64,000 bases of DNA from Gari tellinella. Its lineage: Eukaryota > Mollusca > Bivalvia > Cardiida > Psammobiidae. The stretch is from positions 27,786,693 to 27,850,692 of the forward strand of contig OV277871.1 in NCBI GenBank assembly GCA_922989275.2, in the 5' to 3' direction. The translations under genes and the position numbers were made by a program. Below, one piece after another: positions 45,460 through 55,679 of the stretch (positions are counted from its first letter, which is position 1; the number at the start of each line of letters is the position of its first letter). The notes under the pieces are model-generated. The model made no database searches. It was given only the letters and a program-made list of their open reading frames with translations, and was not told the origin of the DNA.

Positions 45460-45950
45460 TCAGTAAAGGTGAAAGAAAACGAATCCTCTTGAACGGGAAT
45501 GGCTGATGACTTTGACTAATGACTTTAGTGTGTCCTTGTAGCCTTTAAGGTATGGTAGGTCCTTGGCTGCGTCCGAACATGCAAGAGACAGGAATTGTGC
45601 CACACAATGAACATGAAAAAGCATAGGGACGTGTTCTGCCATACGGACACAAACACCCCCTTTCCGACCAAACATGACTGATGCCCCATCACTCCCTAGT
45701 TCTACTTAAATCCTCCACCTCTAATCCTAACACTCTTAGTCTGCAAAAAAGCTCCTCTGTAATTGTTTCTGCCTGTCCATTGTCGACACGAATGTTGCCT
45801 ACCAGATCGGTTTTAAGTTTACCATTTGATACATATCTTGCATAACCCATCAGTTTCTTATAAATGGATAAACCTGTGCTTTCATCTATGATAATTCCAA
45901 AACGTTTGTCCTTCATGTCTGCTTTTAGAATTTAGTCCAATACATGCACT
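45460..45950 (-). pseudogene. hAT-derived (ZNF862/KIAA1586-like) protein, N-terminal pieces
   Basis: The minus strand 45916-45689 reads FGIIIDESTGLSIYKKLMGY and VDNGQAETITEELFCRLRVL. An extra base in the codons after EVED breaks the frame; the other frame continues VELGSDGASVMFGRKGGVCV and LFHVHCVAQFLSLACSDAAK and YLKGYKDTLKSL to about 45475. These blocks (DEST, GSDGA, HC-A) are typical of the RNase H-like core of hAT-derived host proteins such as ZNF862/C17orf113. The continuation lies at 44303 and below, beyond an inserted retroelement. Confidence 0.75.
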
Positions 45951-46006
45951 AGGCTTGCCTGGACGTCCTCTTTTGTGGGAAATTTCTGATTTCCTCTCAC
46001 CTTGCT

Positions 46007-46259
46007 TTAACCCTTTACCTGATAACCTATTTATATTACTTAAGATAGGTGACTACTTAAAGCAGGTTGAACATAAAGCAGAATGCGCCTTAGGGCGCAT
46101 CCTGCTTTACTTTCAGCCTGCTTTAAGCTATCATGTGCTATAATATAGAGAATATTCCCCATAATACATATTTATTACTGATTAAATTGGAACTACTTTC
46201 TTCAGCGGATGAATAAATTATATCCGCTAAAAGGCGCTTCTATTGGGGAAAGGGGTAAA
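46007..46259. mobile_element. AAAGCAGG-family MITE, first of a tandem pair
   Basis: TTAACCCTTTACCTGATAACC to TTGGGGAAAGGGGTAA, with the palindrome at 46059-46130. The right TTAA has become GTAA. The next copy starts at once. Confidence 0.75.
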
Positions 46260-46499
46260 CTCATAGCCTATTTCTAGTTTTGAAGACAGGTGACAACTTA
46301 AAGCAGGTTGAAAGTAAAGCAGAATGTGCCTTAAGGCACATTCTGCTTTACTTTCAGCCTGCTTTAAGCTAAAATCTGCTAGGCTATATAAAATATTTGT
46401 AATGGTAATTGTTCATGAGGGTATAAACTGGAACTATTTTCTTCAGCGGAGAAACTAATCAAATACGCTAAAAGTCGTTTCGATGGGGGAAAAGGTTAA
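46256..46499. mobile_element. AAAGCAGG-family MITE, second of a tandem pair
   Basis: Head-to-tail with the previous copy: palindrome at 46299-46368, end ATGGGGGAAAAGGTTAA. Insertion into the TTAA duplicated by the first copy would give this arrangement. Confidence 0.75.
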
Positions 46500-46742
46500 G
46501 CTGTCACCTGTCTTTCTTATACATGTAATCAGTTAGTCTTCTTTTAGTGGTCCTAATAGAATGAGTTGGTTGTATTATTCAGTGAATCAACCTGTGTACG
46601 TGAGTTTATTATATACGGTTACCTATCGGTGATTTATGATTCCTATCCGTTTAAACCAAACTAGATGCAAACGCAGCTCACTAAAATGTTGAAAATGAAA
46701 AATGTGTTTGAAAATGTTCACGATTTATTTCTAGATATGTAC

Positions 46743-46936
46743 CAGGGCTCCAGATAAGAGGGAGTAAATGGAAACAAAACCAACAATTTCTCACTCATTT
46801 CAGCACCAAATCCTATGTTGTTACTACTCATTAGAATCTTCTCAAAGAGACGATTCTAATGAGTAGTCACACCATAGGGTTTAATGCAGAAATAAAGATT
46901 TTAGTTTTTGAAATACTCCACTTATCTGGAGCTCTG
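46743..46936. mobile_element. CAGGGYTCC-ended MITE with 6-bp target duplication, copy 2
   Basis: CAGGGCTCCAGATAAG to CTTATCTGGAGCTCTG, flanked by ATGTAC (46737-46742 and 46937-46942). A decayed copy is at 47170-47345 and a cut-off copy begins at 63960. Confidence 0.8.
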
Positions 46937-47343
46937 ATGTACCATGAAAAAAAACACATCATCATTAAAGCCGCATTGTGTTTTTGAGAAACCTGCATAA
47001 AACGGTTGTTTGGGGTCCCATTTGAACTGAGTGGGACGTGATTCTTTCACAAAAACCGGCTTTATCTAAGAAAATCGCTTTTTTTTAAATTTTATATTTA
47101 ATATTTTGGTGCAGCACAAATTAAAAAGCCTCCCTTGTGAATGGAAAGAAGGACAACTCTGAAAATACAGGGCTCCAGATAACGGAAGTATTTTGAAACC
47201 CAATGGTGTTATACTCATTAAAAGTGTCTCGAAGAGACGGTTTAATCAGTAGTAACACCATAGCATTCGGTGCTGAAATCAGTGAGAAAATGTTATATTA
47301 GTTCAGATTACTACCGCTTATCTATATGACTGGAGCATCTGGT

Positions 47344-47530
47344 TAACCCTTATTCTGCTGCACAGACGTCTGCTTTGACATTGTCGTCTGCAAAAGTTGT
47401 TCAGTTTAGATTTATGCATTGTTTTAATTAAACAAACCTTAAGACGAGTGTCAAACAGTTTGGATCCAGATGAGACGCCGCGTTACGCGGCGTCATTCTA
47501 GATTCAAACAGTTTGTAAACTCCGTAAAGT
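47344..47530. repeat. TTAA-type element remnant with CAAACAGTTTGG hairpin
   Basis: TTAACCCTTATTCTGCTGC start, then a hairpin at 47454-47516 around GACGCCGCGTTACGCGGCGTC. The right end is not clear. Confidence 0.6.
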
Positions 47531-47659
47531 TACCACCAGTAGGCACAGGATTAAACTATGAGATCCAGTCAAAATGTGGTACTCAAATTATGAGATACAA
47601 GGCATGTTTAACAGAAATATCAACATGGACCATGTATCCCGAGAGTGCTCATCATTAGC

Positions 47660-47880
47660 ACAGGGCTTCTAAGAGTTGACTATAAAAAAAATCCTAAGAC
47701 TTTCAGTTAATTTTTTTTTTAAATTTTTTAACGCTATTACTTAAAGCAGGTTGAAAGTAAAGCAGAATGCGCCTTAAGGCGCATTCGGCTTCACCCTCAA
47801 CTCGGTTTAAGCTACACTCTGCTAATATAAAAATCCGAAGAATTTTGGAAAAATCCGGAAAATGGCAGCCCTGTTAGCAA
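47660..47880. repeat. CAGGGCT...GGCAGCCCTG repeat interrupted by a truncated MITE
   Basis: It opens with CAGGGCTTCTAAGAG and closes with CGGAAAATGGCAGCCCTG. An AAAGCAGG palindrome at 47745-47812 lies in the middle. It has the same composite form as 19095-19345. Confidence 0.6.
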
Positions 47881-48403
47881 CATAAGAAAAGAAATTTTCA
47901 TTCTCACATTTAACCCAAGGTCAGTGCAGCACCACCGCATCTGCGAGTTACGTTACACAAGGATACGGTAGTATCACTGAGTAGATTTAGATCTATACTA
48001 GTTAAACGCATTCATACATATCTAACACAATCAAGAAAACTATTTGGTATAGTAATGTACATCATTGACCGAACCCCATTTTTCTCGCAAAGGAGCCCAG
48101 AGGACTCGCCATTAGCACCCATGGGAGAGTAAAAAAGTATCACAAACAACAGCATCAGCAGCAGCAGTAGCAGCAACAATGAAGACTGAATCGTATCTAT
48201 ATGTGTTCAAACTACATGTATTTGACACTCATATCAATATTTTTTTTATTAAAAAACTACATGTATAACCTTTTTCTCCGCTTAAGAACTAAGAATTAAT
48301 ATTCTGATAAATACATGTGACAGCAAGATAAAACTAAAGATGAGAGTTATAAAGGACTTTTCTGCTATTTTCCATCTTGCTTTTAAAAGCAGTATCATTC
48401 TTT

Positions 48404-49440
48404 AACCCATTGTCCCATAAATTCACCTTTTTACACCTTGATTAATCCATTCACTGAAGAAGATAGCTAAACAGTATACATTTGTTTCATAGGTACTGAG
48501 GGAACAGTCAAATCATTGACCCGAGGTTGCAGGGAAGACCTTGCGAACTGTTGCCCGAGGCCAACGGCCGAGGGCAACAGTTCTCAAGGTCTCCCATGCT
48601 ACCGAGGGACAATGGTTTGACTGTTCCCGAAGTAACTATCAAACAAATGATTTATTACCTGACTCTCTATTTAAGCCAGGCTGAATGAATGGCTAGATCT
48701 AGATCTATCTAGATATACAAGATTTGAACAACACGTATTTATAAATTCTAGAGATGATCTTACGTGTATAATTAATCTTAATTCAATTCAATACAACAAC
48801 AGTTACTGAATGTGAACATCACTTGTCTAATATATATTCATATGTTCAATTACGATTGAATTATTATTGTTTCTTATTGACTGAAATTGATTGACACTTT
48901 GTCGAAATTACGTCATGTATAATATTACGTCATTTATTTTTGTAACGTCATAATTTGTTTAAAAAAAGGAAGACGTTAGATCTGCAAGCGGTTTATCGCT
49001 TTTATTCGGAGTTACTCTTAAGTTTAGGTCTAGAACTATATAGCCTTTTAAGGGGATAGTTCGGGAGAGAACAAAATGACCCGATCAACCCCGCAAAAGG
49101 CTAGATCTGTATCATAAAGACGCCTTATTTGGTCCCGCGATGCAGAAAAGTTTTGCGCACCATTTTCGCGCATGTAACAGTGCTATGTAACAGTCAACTG
49201 TTGCCCGCTGGCCTCAGTTTGGTAAATATTTCGGAAAACAGTCAAACATGCTTAATATTCACTTAAATAGAGAGTCAGGTAATAATAATTAATATGCAAA
49301 ATAAGAAACAGTTTCTTAGTCTTACCAGATGATATCTTAAAGCAGACTGGAAGTATAGTAGAATGTGTCTTATGGTGCATTTTGTCTTACTTTCAACATG
49401 TCTTAAGTAGGCACCTGTTTTCATAACCAGACGGCAGTAT
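48404..49440. mobile_element. AAAGCAGG-family MITE split by a 0.8-kb palindrome-bearing insert
   Basis: The first part (TTAACCCATTGTCCCATAAA ... CACTGAAGAAGATAGC) ends near 48490. The rest (CAGATGATATCTTAAAGCAG, palindrome at 49335-49405) resumes near 49290. The insert has inverted segments ATTACCTGACTCTCTATTTAAG (from 48652) and complement (to 49287), the palindrome 48500-48628, and three ACGTCA sites at 48910-48950. Confidence 0.6.
48500..48628. repeat. 129-bp palindrome (GGGAACAGTCAAA arms)
   Basis: GGGAACAGTCAAATCATTG at the left pairs with CAATGGTTTGACTGTTCCC at the right; the centre reads GAGGCCAACGGCCGAGG with CTGTTGCCC/GGGCAACAG arms. Confidence 0.8.
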
Positions 49441-50640
49441 ATAGGATATAGGCGTTGATTTGCACTTTAGGATATGGAGGAGAGAGTCCATCAGTTTAGT
49501 ACTGACTTGGTGAGCCTAAGTCGACTGGCGTTATGTACACTCGGGACTGTAGCCTACCTTCGAGTTCCAGCTGGGGCCAAGAGTCTACCTGTTCAGCTCT
49601 GTTTCTTGGAAGAGCCGGGTCAGTTAAATATATCACAGGTCTGATAAAGTTTGCTAAATTTATAATGTGTATAACCGGAACTCTTTGTTACTACTCATGC
49701 AGTACCACTTTTCGCTTAAACCATTCGCACATAAAGCTTTACAATGGATCCTATTAGATCTAATTTTGGGATATATAGGGCTAGTTTTTATTGTGCAGAA
49801 ATCAGATATTATCCGTTTGAGTACGCGTCATACGGGAAAAAGTAATGCAGAGTGTGTTCTGCATTACGTATCTTCTTATTCTACATTTAGGAGCAATTAG
49901 CCTATAAGCGTCTCGATATTTTATCGACTAACCACACTATACACAGAGGCAGTTGCACCTCGCTAAATCGGACTTCAACTTGAATGGGTTTCGGGTAGCT
50001 GCATGTTAAATTGTTAATCCCTTACCCACGGACTTTTGTATAAGTCCGTGTCCTACTATGCTGAATTGCCGTCGAGATCTGTCTCAATTATAGTCTACCA
50101 TGGAAATTTCTCCACGAGTCTACGAAAAACGATCAAAAATTAATTCTAGTTTTTATGCTTGTTTAAACTGAAGAAAAGCGGAATTTGAGTGACAGTTTGT
50201 ATCCAGATCAGACGTCGCGTGTGATATTTCCCTCTTTGTGTATATTTAACATCCTACTTCAGCTCGACTTGGCTAACATTTGCAAATAGTTTGGATCCAG
50301 ATTAATCAGGCAAGCCTTTCTTTTAGAGTTTTTTTTTATTGCTTTTGCAATTCATGTAGTTCATGTAGTATCGAGGCCGGATGCATCTAAGGATGCATAA
50401 GCGTTTTCCACTGTAGATCTATATCTATTAATTTACAATTCAAATGACTAACAGTGCAGACCCTGTTATAATGCTATTGGGTCTACACTATTTACACAGG
50501 ATTATAAGTATACTTTTCATAGGTATGTCTTTGGGTCTACCATGGAGAATACTTTCTCCATGGGTCTACTGTTTGCAAAAGAAGAGTGACACCGTGTACT
50601 CGTCGCCAGGGTTCAATGAGCGAACCCCGCGTTAAATTAA
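49441..50640. other. Non-coding stretch
   Basis: Decayed GGATCCAGAT hairpin remnants at 50190-50310, and a palindrome built on GGGTCTACCATGGAGAA at 50530-50575. Short open frames here show no domain. Confidence 0.45.
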
Positions 50641-51176
50641 ATGTTCGATCGTAACGATGTCACACAACATTGCGCCAAACGGCGGCAAACATTTGTATGA
50701 CACTGTACATAGACGGGGAGAAATAAGTGGGATCGAATAATAACTGAGACTCCCTGTTTTAAATCAGTGTATGATTTGAAAGATGGTTAGATAATACGAT
50801 CGGTATGGATGGAGATACGGTCAAAAACAACAACTGTTTGGTTGTCTGACAGTATTAAGAAATGATATTTACAAATAAATGTCACGCGCGGTCATAAACA
50901 TGCCAATCCCTTGTCCCCTGGTCACGTGACTCCAAATCTATTCACAGATTCGCCATATTGAAATGAAAATTGGGGAATCCCATAAGATGCATCAAAATAA
51001 TGTGATTTGAAACGTCTATTTTTACGTACATTTGGACTTATTAAGGTTGTAACTATTGTTTGAATATTACAAATATCGACAGTTCATTGCACATCTTTGC
51101 ATTCCATATAATTTTGCCAGATTCGTCGTAGTGGGTGTGATCCGAGAGGCAAATTGGCATCAAAGTTATTTCAAGA
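50641..51176 (+). promoter_or_regulatory. Putative 5' region of the dlg-like gene
   Basis: The region just upstream of the first dlg codon is free of obvious MITEs, unlike most of the window. CGCCATATTG at 50951-50960 resembles a YY1-type site, which is often found close to transcription starts. No TATA box can be argued. The transcription start is unknown. Confidence 0.35.
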
Positions 51177-51195
51177 ATGCCGGTGCGAAAACAAG
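51177..51195 (+). CDS. dlg1: Discs-large (DlgS97/SAP97-type) MAGUK, first coding exon
   Basis: ATG CCG GTG CGA AAA CAA G followed by the donor GTAATA encodes MPVRKQ plus one base. That is the N terminus of the L27-containing (S97/beta) isoforms of discs-large proteins. The leftover G joins AT at the start of the exon at 62383 to make GAT (Asp), so reading phase and protein sequence both fit. Dlg proteins are membrane-associated scaffolds at cell junctions and synapses; this N terminus leads into the L27 domain that binds partners such as CASK/Lin-2. Only 19 coding bases are in this exon, so the call rests on the match to exon 2. Confidence 0.8.
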
Positions 51196-51529
51196 GTAAT
51201 ACTTCCCCCGTACTTGTGCTTTCTCTCAGATTCTAACGTTGATATTATTTTTTTTGTCAACACAACAAATTCATTATTTTTGTAAGAAATTGTAGACACT
51301 GTTTTCGTAATCCATTAATGCATCGTCTAGCACTGAATGTTGATCAATGTGGGTGGGGTAAGTGTACATGAAACGGAAGTGCTATACTGTTTTTGTGGAT
51401 GAAGATTTTTAGATTAAAGTTGACCAAGAGAATGACACTAAATGGTCATGACATAATTTAATACTAATTGTAACCACTGTCATTCATCACACGAGAAACT
51501 CTGCAACAAATAAAAAGAAAAAGGGCAAT

Positions 51530-51562
51530 GGCCATCCATCCGTTTCCGGATGGCCATCCTGC
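51530..51562. repeat. Short palindrome (GGCCATCC arms)
   Basis: ATGGCCATCCATCCG with CGGATGGCCATCC, inside the dlg intron. Related GGAAGTCCGGACTTCC palindromic text follows at 51740. Confidence 0.5.
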
Positions 51563-52117
51563 CTTCACAGTCTGGAATAAATTGTATGTAAGCTAGTGTC
51601 TGGATAGATGGCAAACAATCATATGCAGAAACAAATTAGTCGTAAAAGAATTAATTAACCTTATTTTAAGACCAGTGTTGTGCCTATGCCGGGGCATCGC
51701 AGAAATTCCCAGGGGTTGCACTAAAGATTTTTTTCAGGAAGTCCGGACTTCCAGTATGATGAAAATGGAAGTCCTATCCAAAATGCCAGGAAGTCCCAAT
51801 CTTTCGTGCGTGAAGATGCTGTAATATCTTGCCTTAAAACAGCCTTTGATTTGTATGCATTACCCAAACTGCTAACATATTGATATTGCTTCTTAAACAT
51901 GGTTATTTTTGCAATAACATGTATTTTTAGACTTCAATGTTTCTTAATTCAGTGATTGGCTGCAGCTGAAACCCTTAATTCAGGTTTCATAGTTTATAAT
52001 CAAAGTCTCACTTCAAAGTCAGCACAAGATATGTATACTCACTGTATACTATGCACTTATAATTTTGAAAAATTTACTGTACAGTAAAAACCTGAAATAG
52101 AACTGCTAAATTTGTAC

Positions 52118-53130
52118 GGGTCCGTCGATTCACCCCACAAAACCCAATAGACACCAATAGTAACCAACAGATACCAATAAAACCAAATATGAGTTAAATC
52201 TACTACATATAGGCATTTATATCAATTTATAAGTATTATATTATGAGTTTATGGATATATTTAAGTTATATTTATCATTTGGAGTAAAAAAAATCGACCA
52301 AATATACATTAATACCGATCATAACCATACCGCTCCAAATCGACTATTCACCCAACAAAACTTTTGAGATGTGGTCACGTCGCAAAACGAGTTGAATCTA
52401 CTACATGTAGGCATTTATATCAATTTATAAGTATTATATTATGAGTTTATGGATATATTTAAGATATATTTATCATTTGGAGTAAAAAAATCGACCAAAT
52501 ATACATTAATACCGATCATAACCATACCGCTCCAAATCGACTATTCACCCAACAAAACTTTTGAGATGTGGTCACGTCGCAAAACGAGTTGAATCTACTA
52601 CATGTAGGCATTTATATCAATTTATAAGTATTATATTATGAGTTTATGGATATATTTAAGATATATTTATCATTTGGAGTAAAAAAAATCGACCAAATAT
52701 ACATTAATACCGATCATAACCATACCGCTCCAAATCGACTATTCACCCAACAAAACTTTTGAGATGTGGTCACGTCGCAAAACGAGTTGAATCTACTACA
52801 TGTAGGCATTTATATCGATAAATGAGTATTATAATCAAGGTGTATGGTCATATTAAAGGTTTATGTATCATTTAATTTTAAAAAATCGATCATTTTATGC
52901 ATTTATGGCAGTTATAACCCTAACGCTCAAAATCTGGAATTCACCCAACAAAACTTTTGTGATGTGGCCATGGTCGCAAAATGAGTTGAAGCTACCACAT
53001 ATAGGCAATTATATCGATAAATTTATTAGAATCCAAGTTAGAACTTACTACATTAAACTATCAGGTACCTTATAATTTAAAAAACTCGACTATACATTCA
53101 TTTATAACCGATATAGATCTACTGCTCCAA
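52118..53130 (+). repeat. Left tandem-repeat arm of the foldback element
   Basis: About five units of about 198 bp, each with CACCCAACAAAACTTTTG, GTCGCAAAACGAGTTGAA and TTTATGGATATATTTAAG. Units 2-4 are nearly identical; units nearest the centre have drifted, for example GATCATTTTATGCATTTATG. Confidence 0.9.
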
Positions 53131-54061
53131 TTATCACCCAATAAAAGCATTACGATGCGGCGCGCTTACATGATATATCGGACTACGATTCCCACATTTA
53201 TCAGCGTTTGTAATCACATAACGATGTTGCACACGTGCCGCTAATTGACTGTGCTTTAAGCTCGCTTAAAGACAATGACTGTAATTGAAGGCATTTGCCA
53301 CATCATCTTATATAGCATATCCATGTATAAGTAGATGTGCCCAGGGCTTGGGACGGGGACCCTGCCTTCGTGAGCCCCATAATTTTGAATTTTAAAAAAA
53401 GAGTTATTTAACAAATATAAGCCAAAACCATTTATATATATTGTCTAAAGAAGTCATATGAATATATTTAAATCTTGTGTTTAGCGGCCACTCAATGATT
53501 TGTGATTGACGTTTTAATGTATAGTCTCCGTAGTATTTCGATTATAATAAAATCGATATGTTTTAAAATTAAAATCTTAGAAATAAGCAGACGACAAAAT
53601 ATTAACATAAACTAATCCTGAAACTTTTTGTTAGTCATCAATACAGGTGATGACCAAATTTAACCAATTTAACAGGCTGCCGGCACACTTCTGTCATTAA
53701 GCTACCTATTAAACGAGAGTATATCCAATTAACGCTCACAGCATGACACTGTCCACGTGTTCAATGGGGATTAACGGTAGTCTGATTGGATTAACGAAAA
53801 TCTGATTGGTCATTGGTATCATCTAATTAACCGTTTGATCTTTCGGGTACGTTGTTGATTTTAGGAATAGTCTGTATCCAGACTGTAAATATTAATTTGA
53901 CTATTGACTTCGCTGATCCCGTTCTGCTTGACACTATGTTTTACACTCGTTTGTTCACTTGAACAATACACACTTTATAAATCTAAACATATTCTGTAGA
54001 CAACCTTTTCAAACCAAGCGATATAGTTCTTCTTTTTTAATTAATTAAAGGTACGATTCTT

Positions 54062-54089
54062 ACAGAACAGAACAGAACAGAACAGAACA
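54062..54089. repeat. (ACAGA)n microsatellite
   Basis: Five tandem ACAGA/AACAG units inside the spacer of the foldback element. Confidence 0.85.
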
Positions 54090-54769
54090 TATCTTTTATT
54101 AGTCACAGTTTACAACAGAGTGTAACAGCATGTGATCAAAATACAATATATTCAATATGGCAGTGGTAACATGGTTATTGAAAATGCACTGAAAGGTCAA
54201 ACCATAGGGACCAGGAGTTTGGCAAGAGTCAAACTCCGGACCTCTATGGGTCAGACTAGCTCTTATGGGTTATAATAACTTTCAGTGTGGGGGAAGGTGG
54301 TAGACTTAAACATTTCGAATAAATGATTTTTTGCAGTCACTCGTGAAACTACTACACAGATCTCATCGGATCAGCATCCAAATTGTTTTTGGTAACCATT
54401 AAGATTCTACTAGATACAACTAATGATAAAATCATGCGACAATAATTATTTATAAATACCAAAACGGCCATGTCTACATAGCCACAATATTTTGGCTTGT
54501 AGTATGCATCTTGATCACACATGATCTTGGCGGTACATCAAAGGCACACTTCTATCAGCGGGTGGTGTTATTGTTAATCCAATTATCAATAAAGCACAGC
54601 TCGTTAAAGGTGATAAACTGTGGCAGTTAGCTATTGATTTAGTGTGAAACACTATTTGATCAATTTTTAAGTAACAGGAGGTACACTGAATATCAATTTT
54701 TTTTTAATTTATGCATGTAAATTTACAAATTACTTAAACATTTAATTACAATACAATGAAATATAATTA

Positions 54770-55679
54770 CATGGCTACATGTAGTAGCTTCAACTCTTTC
54801 ATCGTCCAGGTCCACATAGCACAACTTTTGTTGGGTGAATTCCAGATTTGGAGCGTATAGTTATAGCTGATTTTAACTGAATAATTAATGATTGATTTTT
54901 AGCTAAATGATACATAAAATTTCAATATACATGTAGTAATAAACTTTGAAACTTATGGCCACAAACTCTAATTATATTATATATACATATGCCTAAATGT
55001 AGTAGATTCAACTCGTTTTGCGTCGGAACGACATCACAATAGTTTTGTTGGGTGAATTCCAGATTTTGAGCGTTAGGGTTATAACTGCCATAAATGCATA
55101 AAATGATCGATTTTTTAAAATTAAATGATACATAAACCTTTAATATGACCATACATCTTGATTGTAATACTCATTTATCGATATAAATGCCTACATGTAG
55201 TAGATTCAACTCGTTTTGCGACGTGACCACATCTCAAAAGTTTTGTTGGGTGAATAGTCGATTTGGAGCGGTATGGTTATGATCGGTATTAATGTATATT
55301 TGGTCGATTTTTTTACTCCAAATGATAAATATAACTGAAATATATCCATAAACTCATAATAGAATACTTATAAATTGATATAAATGCCTACATGTAGTAG
55401 ATTCAACTCGTTTTGCGACGTGACCACATCTCAAAAGTTTTGTTGGGTGAATAGTCGATTTGGAGCGGTATGGTTATGATCGGTATTAATGTATATTTGG
55501 TCGATTTTTTTACTCCAAATGATAAATATAACTTAAATATATCCACAAACTCATAATATAATACTTATAAATTGATATAAATGCCTATATGTAGTAGATT
55601 TAACTCATATTTGGTTTTATTGGTATCTGTTGGTTACTATTGGTGTCTATTGGGTTTTGTGGGGTGAATCGATGGACCG
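54770..55679 (-). repeat. Right tandem-repeat arm of the foldback element
   Basis: The inverse of the left arm, with unit marks (GCCTA(C/T)ATGTAGTAG) about 197-198 bp apart and the same gradient: outer units well conserved, inner ones diverged. Confidence 0.9.

Larger units (their letters stand above)
52118..55679. mobile_element. 3.56-kb foldback element: tandem-repeat arms, 9-bp target duplication (MULE/foldback-like)
   Basis: The flanks are AATTTGTAC on both sides (52109-52117 and 55680-55688). The ends read GGGTCCGTCGATTCACCCC and, inverted, CGGTCCATCGATTCACCCC, and the outer 95 bp of the two arms match apart from a few bases at the tip. Each arm is about 0.9-1.1 kb and consists of about five units of about 198 bp (unit marks at 52211, 52409, 52606, 52804 and 53003 on the left; 54991, 55189, 55386 and 55583 on the right). 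Inner units are more diverged. The 1.5-kb middle (53200-54720) has no transposase frame. A 9-bp duplication with long inverted arms fits Mutator-like elements; tandem-repeat arms are the hallmark of foldback elements. Confidence 0.85.
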
